Shown here: piece after piece, positions 1 to 7,380 of the stretch
Layout: each line of letters opens with the position of its first letter
Numbering within the stretch: position 1 is the first letter of the stretch
Assembly (NCBI GenBank): GCA_016218905.1
Contig: JACRCS010000317.1
Location: 1 to 22,527, forward strand
From: Deltaproteobacteria bacterium
GTDB lineage: Bacteria; Desulfobacterota_C; Deferrisomatia; Deferrisomatales; JACRMM01
Reading direction: 5' to 3'
Length of the DNA: 22,527 bases
Translations under genes and position numbers: made by a program
The notes under the pieces: generated by a model
Databases searched by the model: none
The model's input: only the letters and a program-made list of their open reading frames with translations
What the model was told of the DNA's origin: nothing

Positions 1-195
1 CCAAGTGGACGTGGTACCGCTCACGGCGGCTCAAGTGGAGGTCGCCCTGGGCGCATGGAGGACGTACGGGAAGGGGCGACATCCGCCGGACTGAACATCG
101 GAGATTGCTGCTCCTACGCCCTCGCCAAGCTCTCGGACGAGCCACTTCTCTTCAAGGGGAGCGACTTCGGCAAGACCGACCTCGCGATTGCGTAG
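1..195 (+). pseudogene. vapC: VapC-like PIN-domain toxin, 3' fragment with frameshift
   Basis: This is the C-terminal part of a type II toxin-antitoxin RNase of the VapC/PIN family, cut by the window edge. Frame 2 (from base 2) reads [20 protein letters not shown] and continues to RHP. After about base 85 the reading must move to frame 1 to give [16 protein letters not shown], then [12 protein letters not shown] and a TAG stop at 193-195. The AGLNxGDxxxYALA and LLFKGxDFxKTD blocks are the standard PIN C-terminal motifs and carry the conserved late acidic residues. One missing base (ccg-ccgga where ccg-gccgga is expected) would explain the shift. The gene is therefore either decayed or affected by an assembly error. 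Its N-terminus and any vapB antitoxin lie outside the window. Family assignment is confident; the frameshift is directly visible. Confidence 0.8.
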
Positions 196-241
196 CGGAA
201 CGGAAAGAATTGGCGACAAATGGTGCCGAGGGGGAACGGGT

Positions 242-290
242 CCCCGGGGACAGAGGGACCGTCCGTTGCCTTTTCGCGTCTGTCCCGGGG
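242..290. repeat. Imperfect inverted repeat with GGGACAGA arms
   Basis: The left arm ccccggggacaga (242-254) and right arm tctgtcccgggg (279-290) are complementary except for one extra G. They enclose a 24-nt loop that itself contains gggaccgtcc. The GGGGACAG core is shared with the repeats at 450-487 and 3252-3287, so this may be a diverged member of the same family. Function is unknown; a REP-like element is the likeliest reading. Confidence 0.5.
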
Positions 291-449
291 CGGAGGCATT
301 GCGGAGCGAATCGGCGTGCGTGACGAGCATGGGCTCCTCGGGCACGGAGGGTTCGTCGAAGTGCACGGTGTCGAGGTGGACGACGTCCTCGAAGCCCACG
401 AGATCCAGGTCAGGAGCGGAAGGTAGCCATCACCCCCGGTGACGAGGTT

Positions 450-487
450 CGTAGGGTGGACGGGGGACAGAAACGGCGACAGGAAAG
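450..487. repeat. REP-like repeat, copy A
   Basis: The segment begins cgtagggtggac (450-461), followed by gggggacag, aaacggcgac and aggaaag. From 454 it matches bases 3252-3287 at about 32 of 36 positions, with two single-base length differences. Its first 12 bases are also present exactly, in reverse complement, at 3319-3330. It lies in non-coding sequence. Dispersed short repeats of this kind are often mobilised by REP-associated Y1 transposases; no such transposase gene is in this window. Confidence 0.6.
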
Positions 488-569
488 CAGAAGGGAGGCA
501 CAAGTTGGCTTCCGCTGCCCTGCTCCAAGACCACGGCAAGACCACCTTCGAGGCGCTCGCGCCGCTCCT

Positions 570-1850
570 TCAGGCGCCTCCCACTTCGGCAGCCGTTTCG
601 GGAAGGATGCCCATCCGCACGTAGATGGGGCGGAGGTAGGTCCGAAGCTCCGGTAGCCGCCACTGGAACCAGAGGGAGCCCGCCAGACAGCCGAGCCCGC
701 CCGCGAAGACCACCGCCGGGACGCCGACCCAGCCGGCGAGCGCGCCCGCGGCGAGGCTCCCGATCGGCGTCACGCCCATGAAGGCAGCCGAGAAGAAGCT
801 CATCACCCTCCCGCGCTTGTCCTCCTCCAGGATCGTCTGCACGATCGTGTTCCCGGCGGCCCACTGGACCATCATCCCGAAGCCGACCGCCGTCAGGGCG
901 GCCAACGAGAGCCAAAGCCTCGTTGAGAGGGCGAGGGTGACGAGCCCCAGCCCCGACGCGCTCGTCGCGAGCACGGTCGTCCGGCCGAGCCCAAGCACGC
1001 CCTCCCGGGCGGCGAGGAAGAGGGACCCGGCGAGCGCGCCGACGCCGGCCGCGGCGACGAGGAAGCCCTGTGTCTGCGCGCCACCCGAGAGGATTTCTTT
1101 CGCGAAGACGGGGAGGAGCACCGTGTAGGGCATCCCGACGAGACTCGTGAGCGAGAGGAGGAGGATGATTGACCGAAGCGGGGCAAACCGGAAGGTGTAG
1201 GCGAAGCCCTCCCGGAGCGCCCGTGCGGGGCTCGACACGCGGACGGGCAGCGACCGCGGCGGCACCCGGATCGCCGCGAGGGCTGCCAGGACGGGCACGT
1301 AGCTGAGTGTGTTGAGGAGGATGCAGAAGCCTTCCCCGACGACGGCGATCAAAAGTCCCGCGACGGACGGGCCGACCAGCCGCGCCGCGTTCACCATGGA
1401 GGAATTGAGCGCGATGGCGTTCCCCAGGTCCTCTCGGCGGTCGACGAGGTCCACCACGAAGGTCTGACGGACGGTCATGTCGAAGGCGTTCACGATACCT
1501 AGAAAGACGCTCAGGGCGAGGACCTCCCAGACTCGGACGGAGCCGGTGAGGACGAGGATCGAGAGCACGAGCGCCTGCAGGAGCGAGAGCGCTTGGGTCG
1601 CGAGGAGCATGCGCTTCCGGTCCCACCGGTCGGCGAGAACCCCGGCCACGGGCGCCAGGAAGAAGCTCGGGATCTGGGAGGCGAAGCCCGTCGCCCCGAG
1701 GAAGAAGGCGGAGCGGGTGAGCCGGTACATGAGCCAGGCGACCGCGACCTGCTGCATCCAGGTGCCGACGAGCGAGATGCTCTGGCCGGAGAAGAAGAGC
1801 CGGTAGTTTCGGGAGCGGAGCGCACGCATCGCGAAGCCGGGCCGAGACAC
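570..1850 (-). CDS. MFS exporter (MFS_3/DHA3-like, EntS-type)
   Basis: This is a 426-residue major facilitator superfamily permease of the inner membrane, with about 12 hydrophobic segments. The N-terminal block MRALRSRNYRLFFSGQSISL, the loop LADRWDRKRML (motif A-like) and the following NAFDMTVRQTFVVDLV and NAIALNSSMVNAARLVGP blocks are typical of the MFS_3/enterobactin-exporter-like group. That group effluxes siderophores, drugs or other small molecules by proton antiport. The GTG start at 1850 has a GAGGAG Shine-Dalgarno about 6 nt upstream and shares one base with the stop of the marR gene (TAGTG), which implies translational coupling. An internal ATG at about 1829 is the alternative start. 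Its pairing with a MarR repressor suggests ligand-induced efflux. The substrate cannot be read from the sequence. Confidence 0.9.
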   Translation of the reverse strand: MSRPGFAMRALRSRNYRLFFSGQSISLVGTWMQQVAVAWLMYRLTRSAFFLGATGFASQIPSFFLAPVAGVLADRWDRKRMLLATQALSLLQALVLSILVLTGSVRVWEVLALSVFLGIVNAFDMTVRQTFVVDLVDRREDLGNAIALNSSMVNAARLVGPSVAGLLIAVVGEGFCILLNTLSYVPVLAALAAIRVPPRSLPVRVSSPARALREGFAYTFRFAPLRSIILLLSLTSLVGMPYTVLLPVFAKEILSGGAQTQGFLVAAAGVGALAGSLFLAAREGVLGLGRTTVLATSASGLGLVTLALSTRLWLSLAALTAVGFGMMVQWAAGNTIVQTILEEDKRGRVMSFFSAAFMGVTPIGSLAAGALAGWVGVPAVVFAGGLGCLAGSLWFQWRLPELRTYLRPIYVRMGILPETAAEVGGA

Positions 1851-2296
1851 TAGATCTCCTCGAGCCGGGCGAGGAGCTTACGGAAGAGCTCCCTCACGGT
1901 CTGCAGTTCGGCCTCGCTCGCCACCCGCAGCGCCTCGTCGTGGAGCCCCCTTGCGACCTCTCGCATCCGCTCCAGGGCGGGGAGCGCCTTGTCCGTCAGG
2001 ACGAGGACGTTCTGGCGGCGGTCCGAGTCCGAAGGCCGGCGACGCACCCAACCGTCGGCTTCCAGGCGATCGACGAGCCGCACCAGGGTCGGCCCTTCGA
2101 TCGCGAGGCGGTCCGCGAGCTCCCTCTGGATGAGGCCCTTCTCGGCCCGGGAGAGCTGCCCGAGGGCGATGAACATCGGCGCGGTGACGCCGAGCCCCTT
2201 CAGTCGCTGGTTGAGCTTCCCGCGCCAGGCCCTGCTGAGGGTGCCGAGGAGGAAACCGAATTCGAGCCCGGGGCTCACGTCGGAGGCGGTGTGCAT
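1850..2296 (-). CDS. MarR-family transcriptional regulator
   Basis: This 148-residue winged-helix protein has the usual MarR length. The DNA-binding core runs from about residues 55 to 105: QRELADRLAIEGPTLVRLVD is the helix-turn-helix, and the wing is WVRRRPSDSDRRQNVLVLT with the signature DxRR. Flanking N- and C-terminal helices would form the dimer interface. The ATG at 2294-2296 is preceded by GTGAGG at 2302-2307. The gene is first in a two-gene operon with the MFS exporter. A perfect palindrome lies 13 nt upstream of its start, so autorepression together with control of the exporter is the expected circuit. The ligand is unknown. Family assignment is very secure. Confidence 0.93.
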   Translation of the reverse strand: MHTASDVSPGLEFGFLLGTLSRAWRGKLNQRLKGLGVTAPMFIALGQLSRAEKGLIQRELADRLAIEGPTLVRLVDRLEADGWVRRRPSDSDRRQNVLVLTDKALPALERMREVARGLHDEALRVASEAELQTVRELFRKLLARLEEI

Positions 2297-2308
2297 GCGA
2301 GCCTCACC

Positions 2309-2324
2309 ATAGTTGACTAACTAT
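2309..2324. promoter_or_regulatory. Putative MarR operator palindrome
   Basis: The sequence atagtt-gact-aactat is a perfect 6-bp inverted repeat with a 4-nt centre. It sits 13 nt upstream of the marR ATG in the only AT-rich patch of the neighbourhood (about 2305-2350). Size and TAGTT/AACTA half-sites resemble known MarR-family operators. Binding here would cover the marR promoter or leader. Assignment is by position and symmetry. Confidence 0.75.
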
Positions 2325-2510
2325 TTGCAATGAAATGAATAGTATCCTATGCGATCTCGCCTGACAAGGGGCCTCCGCGGCAGCGTCTGGCCCGGGCTGA
2401 GGGAGGGGCTCACCTCCTTTCCTTGCGATCGTTGCACGTTGCGCTAGCCTGCGCAGCCAGGCGGGCCGGAGGCCATGCACCTCTGAGCTTCACCGCCGAA
2501 GGAGCAGCCG

Positions 2511-3158
2511 ATGGAGTGGAGAACCAGATGGGGCAGTCTCGCGATTCTCGTCGTCCTCGGGCTTGGCGGCTCCGTGCACGCTGCGGAGGAGGTCGTCGAG
2601 CGGGTCCAGAATTGCAGCCACGTCCTGCGAGAGATCCAGGCCATTCCCGAGAAGGCGATCCCGCCGCGACTGCTCGGTGAAGCCCAGGGGATCGCCATCA
2701 TACCGAGCGTCATCAAGATCGGGTTCGTGCTCGGTGGCCGCTTCGGGAAAGGGGTCGTCCTCGTCCGGCAGGACGACGGCGTCTGGAGCCCTCCGGTGCT
2801 GGTCCAGCTCGCGGGGGGAAGCGTCGGATGGCAGATCGGAGCCCAGTCAACCGACGTCGTCGCGATTTTCAAGACCCGGCGGGGTGTCGAGAGCTTGCTC
2901 AGCGGCAAGCTGACGCTTGGGGCGGATGCCGCCGTGGCGGCTGGGCCGGTAGGACGAGACGTGAGCGCCGCGACCGACGCGAAGCTTCAAGCCGAGGTGC
3001 TCTCCTACTCCCGAAGCCGCGGCCTCTTCGCCGGAGTCTCGTTGGACGGCTCTGTTCTGACCGTGGATTCGGATGCCAACGAGGTCTACTACCGGAAGGA
3101 CGGCGTCACGCCCGCTGACATCTCGAAGGGAAGGGTGGCGGTCCCGCCGTCCGCGTAG
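2511..3158 (+). CDS. SYLF/YSC84-domain lipid-binding protein, secreted
   Basis: The 215-residue protein starts with a Sec-type signal peptide: a hydrophobic stretch at about residues 9-20, with likely cleavage after SVHA24. The rest is one SYLF (YSC84, formerly DUF500) domain, recognisable from AIPEKAIPPRLLGEAQGIAI, then KIGFVLGGRFGKGVVLVR, GGSVGWQIGAQSTDVV, and the alanine-rich AAVAAGPVGRD block followed by YSRSRGLFAGVSLDGSVL. SYLF domains bind phospholipids; bacterial forms are periplasmic or envelope proteins of poorly defined role. The ATG at 2511 has AAGGAG 6 nt upstream. It is divergent from marR and appears monocistronic. The family is clear, the physiological function is not. Confidence 0.9.
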   Translation: MEWRTRWGSLAILVVLGLGGSVHAAEEVVERVQNCSHVLREIQAIPEKAIPPRLLGEAQGIAIIPSVIKIGFVLGGRFGKGVVLVRQDDGVWSPPVLVQLAGGSVGWQIGAQSTDVVAIFKTRRGVESLLSGKLTLGADAAVAAGPVGRDVSAATDAKLQAEVLSYSRSRGLFAGVSLDGSVLTVDSDANEVYYRKDGVTPADISKGRVAVPPSA

Positions 3159-3251
3159 GAGTTGCGCACTGCGCTTCGGAGTTCCACGGGGACGAAACCC
3201 TGACGGCCGATGCGCTCAGGGAGTGGCGCAGGCGGACCAAAAGGGGGATCC

Positions 3252-3338
3252 GGGTGGACAGGGGGGACAGAAGCGGCGACAGGCAAGCCGGTTTTACAGG
3301 CGAGCACCCCGTGACCGTGTCCACCCTACGGTGTCGCC
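3252..3338. repeat. REP-like repeat, copy B, with inverted partner
   Basis: Bases 3252-3287 (gggtggac, ggggggacag, aagcggcgac, aggcaag) match copy A at 454-487. Two inverted partners follow: gtccaccc at 3319-3326 is complementary to gggtggac (3252-3259), and tgtcgcc at 3332-3338 is complementary to ggcgaca (3275-3281). The two pairs interleave rather than nest, so they cannot all form one simple hairpin at once. The right-hand part covers the stop codon (3326-3328) and last codons of the DUF454 gene, so the element abuts or has entered that gene's 3' end. Confidence 0.6.
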
Positions 3339-3742
3339 TTGGCGGGGCACGTCGGCTGGCGGAGGAGATAGACGGTCGTGCTCAGGGCCACTGCAAAGAG
3401 CAGAAGCCTCACGCCGGCGGAGTCCACCATCCAAACGGCCGAGCAGGAGATCGTCACCCATAGGAACGAGAGGGCGAAGAGCTTGGCGCGCAAGGTGATC
3501 CCGCAGCCTGCCATGTAGTCGCGCAGGATGCTCCCGAAGTAGCGGTGGCCGAGCAGCCAGCGGTGGACGGGCTCGGAGCTCCGAGCGAAACAGACCGCAG
3601 CCAGAAGGAGAAATGGTGTTGTAGGCAGGAGGGGGAGGAAGACGCCAATGCTTCCGAGCGCGACGGCACTCCATCCCACCGATAGGAGGGCCCACCTCTT
3701 AAAGGCCGAAGCCGGTGCCGACGCGCTCCGTCCTGCTGTCAT
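3326..3742 (-). CDS. DUF454 (YbaN) family inner-membrane protein
   Basis: About 138 residues from the chosen ATG at 3740-3742, which is preceded by GAGAGGAG a few bases upstream. A longer frame up to 3856 adds 38 arginine- and proline-rich residues that do not look genuine. The block GSIGVFLPLLPTTPFLLLAA, then CFARSSEPVHRWLLGHRYFG, is diagnostic of DUF454 (E. coli YbaN type). Two C-terminal hydrophobic segments follow (AKLFALSFLWVTISC and VRLLLFAVALSTTVYLL). The family consists of small membrane proteins of unknown function. It is apparently monocistronic. Its stop codon lies within the REP-like element, so the last residues (QPTCPAKATP) may derive from that element. Confidence 0.85.
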   Translation of the reverse strand: MTAGRSASAPASAFKRWALLSVGWSAVALGSIGVFLPLLPTTPFLLLAAVCFARSSEPVHRWLLGHRYFGSILRDYMAGCGITLRAKLFALSFLWVTISCSAVWMVDSAGVRLLLFAVALSTTVYLLRQPTCPAKATP

Positions 3743-3996
3743 CGCTCCTCTCGCTCCCGGCGCTCGACCGCCGGACGCCACTCTCATCCGCGGTTCAAAC
3801 TTAAGTCTCGGCTGAGCGCGGCGCCGAGGGACATTGTGCGCCAAGTACCCTCTCAACGAGCATGCCGACTCCCCTTATGCAGCTCAGGCCCGGGCCCGCC
3901 TCGCCGAATTGGAGAAGCCCCAGTAATCTGCCGGAGCTTGGGACGAAGGCGTGCCTCTTCCTGCCGACCCACGCGCGGCGGGCGATGCTCCTGGCC

Positions 3997-4443
3997 CTAG
4001 TCGGCCTTCACGAGCAGGACCGAGCAGGGCATCCTCCGGATGAGCTCGTCCTTGCCGCGACCCAGGATGTAGTGCTCCAACCGCCCCTCCCCCCGGGTCA
4101 GCAACACGACCAGGTCGATGCGCTCCTCGCCTACGATCTTCTCGATCTCGGCGACCGGATTGCCGAACTTCACGAGCTGGCGGACCGGCATGGCGGCGGC
4201 TCCTGTGGCCGCCAGGACCTCGGCGAGGTGCTTGTTCGCCTCGACTAGGTAGGGCTCGTAATCGTGCTCGATCGTGTCCACGGGGAGGTCGCCGCCGCTC
4301 AGCTCAAAGGGGTTCTTGCGCACCAGGTGCACGACCCACAGCTCCCCCCCGTACCTCTGCGCCAGCGAGACCCCCGCTCCGATCGCCTTCCGGCACTCCT
4401 CGGTCAGTCCGCTCACCGCGAGGATGCGTCTGAAATCCAACAT
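3997..4443 (-). CDS. Universal stress protein (UspA family)
   Basis: This 148-residue cytoplasmic protein begins MLDFRRILAVSGLTEECRKA, the usual beta1/alpha1 of a Usp fold. LAQRYGGELWVVHLV follows, then a late GNPVAEIEKIVGEERIDLVV strand-helix-strand and the C-terminal PCSVLLVKAD. The nucleotide-binding loop reads RGEGRLEHYILGRGKDELI, where typical ATP-binding members have GxxGxxxxxxxxxGS, so the final Ser/Thr is replaced and the spacing altered. ATP binding is uncertain. The ATG at 4441-4443 has a strong AAAGGAGG 6 nt upstream; longer upstream frames are not needed. It stands alone on the minus strand, which suggests its own stress-responsive promoter in the 4444-4808 gap. Confidence 0.9.
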   Translation of the reverse strand: MLDFRRILAVSGLTEECRKAIGAGVSLAQRYGGELWVVHLVRKNPFELSGGDLPVDTIEHDYEPYLVEANKHLAEVLAATGAAAMPVRQLVKFGNPVAEIEKIVGEERIDLVVLLTRGEGRLEHYILGRGKDELIRRMPCSVLLVKAD

Positions 4444-4808
4444 GACTGCCTCCTTTCGAGCCCCCGGCCGAAGCCGGGCGATTTCCGCACCTCCAAAGCG
4501 TGACACCGCCCGCAGCCCGCGCAAATGCCCGTGCCAACAAGGCCAGGTTTTCGGCCGGGGAGCCGCTCCTAACACCGCACGTGATCGCCCCGAAGTGAGC
4601 AAGGTCTCGTAAATCTGCCGGAGGCGATGCGGACTACCCTTCCCGGTGGGGCCCATCAAGGCTACAGTCACGCGACGGCGACCCAAGACTCTCCTGAACC
4701 CCGCCGCCGCCCTCCGGTCAGAAGCAAGGGGAGCCGGCTCAGGGCAGGGCCGGTCGTGGGGAGCACCCTTCGGGAAGAGTCAAAGAACGTGCGCGAGGGA
4801 GTGCCAGC
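4444..4808. other. Intergenic gap between divergent usp and MFS genes
   Basis: These 365 bases separate the divergently transcribed usp gene and the second MFS gene and should hold both promoters. I see no gene: the open frames across it are arginine- and proline-rich and lack motifs. I found no convincing -35/-10 pair, strong palindrome or terminator. Its only clear signals are the Shine-Dalgarno AAAGGAGG for usp at the left edge and GAGGGAG for the MFS gene at the right edge. Confidence 0.4.
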
Positions 4809-6089
4809 GTGAGCAGACCAGGGTTCTTCTACGGCCACGTGATCGTCGCCGCCTGTGCGTCCGTCCAGGCGGTGGCCATCGGCAGCTACGTGGCCTTCGG
4901 CGTCTTCTTCGGTCCAGTGGCGGCGGAGTTCGGCTGGTCTCGAGCCACCTTGTCCGGGGCGCACGCCCTGGCGATCCTCGTGGCGGGGGTCCTGGGCGTC
5001 GTGGTGGGGCGGGCGAGCGACCGGGTCGGCCCGAGGATCCCGATGAGCCTGGCCGGCTTCGTCTGCGGGCTCGGCTTGCTGCTCCTGTCCCGGATGACGG
5101 CCCCGTGGCAGCTCTACCTCTTTTACGGGCTGATCTTCGGCGTCGGCCTGAGCGCGGCCGACATCATCGCGCTCAGCACGACGGCTCGGTGGTTCATCCG
5201 GCGAAGGGGACTGATGACCGGCTTGGTCAAGATGGGCACCGGCTCGGGGCAGCTCGTGATCCCGCTGGTCATCGGCATGCTCATTCCCGCCTTCGGCTGG
5301 CGGACGTCCTACGTGATTCTGGGCCTCGCGGTGCTGGTGGCGCTCGTCGGCGTCGCACAGTTGCTCCGCCGGGACCCGGCCCAGCTCGGTCTCCTGCCGG
5401 ATGGGGATGCCGTGATCGGACCGGCGAGAACCGCACGAGGGGAGAGCGGCGCCTTCTCCCGCGAGGCGCTCGGTACCCGTCAGTTCTGGACGATCTTCTT
5501 CGCCAATCTCGCGGCTGTCTTCACGTTCGGAAGCATCATGCTGCACATCGTACCTCACGCGACCGACGTCGGCGTTCCCCCCAGGGCCGCCGCCGGCGTT
5601 CTCTCCGTCATCGGTGGCGTCAGTCTCGTGGGGCGGTTCGTGATCGGCCGGGCCGTGGACTGGATCGGTCCCCGGCGCTGCATGATCCTCTGCTTCGTTC
5701 TGCTCATCGCGGTGCTCCTCTGGCTGCAGGTCGCCCGAGAGCTCTGGATGCTCTATAGCTTCGCCGCTGCGTACGGCCTCGCCCACGGCGGGTTCTACAC
5801 CGCGATCTCGCCGCTGATTGCCGAGTACTTCGGCCTCCGTGCCCACGGGTTCCTCCTCGGGATCGCCGTCCTGGCGGGAAACATCGGCGGCTTCATCGGG
5901 CCGATCTTCGCGGGGTACGTCTTCGACGTCGCGGCGAGCTACCGGCTGGCGTTCGGAGTCTTCGCCGGCACGTCCGCGCTGGGGCTCGCTCTCATCGTCT
6001 CCCTCCGCCCCGCGGTAGTAGAAGGAGCACGGGATTATTTGCGGAGGCCTGTCCCCGGAATGAGCGGGAGCGAGGGGGGCGGTGACTAG
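4809..6089 (+). CDS. MFS transporter (MCT/oxalate-formate antiporter-like)
   Basis: This 426-residue inner-membrane permease has about 12 predicted membrane segments and a central polar loop around residues 190-215. The opening GFFYGHVIVAACASVQAVAI and AEFGWSRATLSGAHA, with motif A-like GRASDRVGPRIPM, fit the monocarboxylate/oxalate-formate branch of the MFS. A second repeat of motif A occurs as GRFVIGRAVDWIGPRR. The start is GTG at 4809 behind GAGGGAG. The 3' end overlaps the start of the radical SAM gene by 8 nt (6082-6089), so the two are almost certainly co-translated. The substrate is probably a small carboxylate or related organic anion. That is inferred from the subfamily only. Confidence 0.9.
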   Translation: MSRPGFFYGHVIVAACASVQAVAIGSYVAFGVFFGPVAAEFGWSRATLSGAHALAILVAGVLGVVVGRASDRVGPRIPMSLAGFVCGLGLLLLSRMTAPWQLYLFYGLIFGVGLSAADIIALSTTARWFIRRRGLMTGLVKMGTGSGQLVIPLVIGMLIPAFGWRTSYVILGLAVLVALVGVAQLLRRDPAQLGLLPDGDAVIGPARTARGESGAFSREALGTRQFWTIFFANLAAVFTFGSIMLHIVPHATDVGVPPRAAAGVLSVIGGVSLVGRFVIGRAVDWIGPRRCMILCFVLLIAVLLWLQVARELWMLYSFAAAYGLAHGGFYTAISPLIAEYFGLRAHGFLLGIAVLAGNIGGFIGPIFAGYVFDVAASYRLAFGVFAGTSALGLALIVSLRPAVVEGARDYLRRPVPGMSGSEGGGD

Positions 6090-7338
6090 AACCTCCAGGG
6101 AGTTCCAGGTCTTCGCGAAACCGATCGGGGCGGCGTGCAACCTCGCCTGTCGCTACTGCTACTACCGGGACAAGACACCCGGCCGGGGCGCGGGCGGGGC
6201 CCTCCGCATGTCCGAGGAGACGCTCGAGGCTTACATCGTCCAGCACATGGCGGCGTGCCCCACGCCTACGGTTCGGTTCTCGTGGCACGGCGGCGAACCC
6301 ACCTTACTGGGGATCGACTACTTCCGCCGAATCGTCGCGCTCCAGCGAAAGCACCGGCCTCCCGGCAGCCTCGTCGCGAACGGCATACAGACGAACGGGC
6401 TCCTCCTCGACGAGGAGTGGTGTCGATTCCTCAAGGCGGAGGGCTTCTCCGTCGGGCTCAGCCTCGACGGCCCGAGGGAACTGCACGACCTTTACCGCGT
6501 CACCCTGCGAGAGGAGCCGACCCACGAACGCGTCCTCCGGGCGCACGCGCTCCTGCGAGAGCACCGCATTCCGTGCGACCTCCTGTGCGTCGTGCACGCC
6601 CGGAACGCGGCCCATCCCGGCGAGGTGTACGGCTTCTTCAAGGAGATCGGCGCCAGCTATCTCGGCTTCCTGCCCCTCGTCGAGCGCCGGCCAGACGCGC
6701 CGAGCGGCGTCAGCGATCGTTCCGTGCCCGCCGAAGCGTTCGGTGCGTTTCTCTGCGCTCTCTTCGACGAGTGGCTGGCCCGGGACATCGGCCGCGTCAA
6801 GGTGCAGTTCTTCGAGGAGATGACGGAGACGGCGCTCGGCCTGGAACAGGCCCTCTGCACCTTCAAAAGGACGTGCGGGGACGTGCCCGTGGTCGAGCAC
6901 GACGGAGAGTTCTACGCCTGCGATCACTTCGTCGACGCTAAGCACCGGGTGGGGAACATCCACGAGATCCCGCTCGTCGAACTGCTGGAGAGCCCGGCCC
7001 AGAGGGCCTTCGGAGAGGCGAAGCGGGAGGCGCTGCCCCTCTACTGCCGGTCCTGCGACGTGCTCGGCCTCTGCAACGGCGGTTGCCCGAAGGACCGCTT
7101 CCTCCGGACGCCGGCGGGAGAACCCGGGCTGAACTACCTTTGCGCCGGCTATAAGCGCTTCTTCGCCCACGCCCGCGGCTTCGTCGCCGAGGTGGAAAGG
7201 CTCCACCGCCAAACCGTGGAGCGACAGGCGACGCCGGTGCCACCGCGGGAACCCGGAGCGGGGGAGAAGGCTGGACGCAACGACCCGTGCCTGTGCGGCA
7301 GCGGACGAAAGTACAAGAAGTGCTGCCTGGGCCGCTGA
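6082..7338 (+). CDS. Anaerobic sulfatase maturase-like radical SAM/SPASM protein with SEC-C tail
   Basis: This 418-residue protein resembles anaerobic sulfatase-maturating enzymes, which oxidise an active-site Cys/Ser of sulfatases to formylglycine. The SAM cluster motif is CNLACRYC (C19, C23, C26) with GGEP at 70-73 for SAM binding. The SPASM region carries C265, YACDHFV (C280; D281 sits where the catalytic Asp of known enzymes lies), CRSCDVLGLCNGGCPKD (C322, C325, C331, C335) and C354. After a linker, residues 399-418 form a SEC-C zinc motif (NDPCLCGSGRKYKKCCLG), not a usual part of this family. The GTG start at 6082 overlaps the MFS gene. No sulfatase is in the window, so the real substrate may lie elsewhere or be something else. 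Confidence 0.88.
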   Translation: MTRTSREFQVFAKPIGAACNLACRYCYYRDKTPGRGAGGALRMSEETLEAYIVQHMAACPTPTVRFSWHGGEPTLLGIDYFRRIVALQRKHRPPGSLVANGIQTNGLLLDEEWCRFLKAEGFSVGLSLDGPRELHDLYRVTLREEPTHERVLRAHALLREHRIPCDLLCVVHARNAAHPGEVYGFFKEIGASYLGFLPLVERRPDAPSGVSDRSVPAEAFGAFLCALFDEWLARDIGRVKVQFFEEMTETALGLEQALCTFKRTCGDVPVVEHDGEFYACDHFVDAKHRVGNIHEIPLVELLESPAQRAFGEAKREALPLYCRSCDVLGLCNGGCPKDRFLRTPAGEPGLNYLCAGYKRFFAHARGFVAEVERLHRQTVERQATPVPPREPGAGEKAGRNDPCLCGSGRKYKKCCLGR

Positions 7339-7356
7339 GCGGCCGAAGGCCACGTC

Positions 7357-7375
7357 AGGCGGCGGCCCGCCGCCT
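7357..7375. terminator. GC-rich hairpin between convergent genes
   Basis: aggcggcg-gcc-cgccgcct forms a perfect 8-bp stem with a 3-nt loop. It lies midway between the convergent radical SAM and dienelactone hydrolase genes, where a bidirectional terminator is expected. No T-run follows on either strand, so it is not a canonical intrinsic terminator. Confidence 0.45.
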
Positions 7376-7380
7376 CGGCT

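Larger units (their letters stand above)
196..569. other. Gene-free stretch holding REP-like repeats
   Basis: These 374 bases lie between the vapC remnant and the stop codon of the MFS gene. I see no convincing gene. The open frames on either strand give low-complexity Arg/Pro/Ser-rich translations without recognisable motifs, and none has a good ribosome-binding site. The stretch contains an imperfect inverted repeat (242-290) and a GGGGACAG-type repeat (450-487) that recurs near 3252. It looks like a decayed intergenic region colonised by small palindromic repeats. Confidence 0.5.

Noticed and set aside
220..426. 68-codon frame after vapC, considered as an antitoxin
   Set aside because: It lies downstream of the toxin, shows no AbrB/RHH/Phd motif and lacks a good ribosome site; the region is mostly repeat sequence.
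2423..2450. TTGCGA and TAGCCT as a promoter for the SYLF gene
   Set aside because: Spacing is 16 nt but both hexamers match the consensus poorly, so it was not annotated.
3925..4623. 12-nt direct repeat aatctgccggag flanking the usp gene (3925-3936 and 4612-4623)
   Set aside because: A 12-nt match is expected by chance several times in a window this size, and there are no accompanying signs of insertion.
4668..6140. 490-codon minus-strand open frame opposite the MFS gene
   Set aside because: It is antisense to a clear MFS gene, and its charged repetitive translation is typical of high-GC antisense frames.
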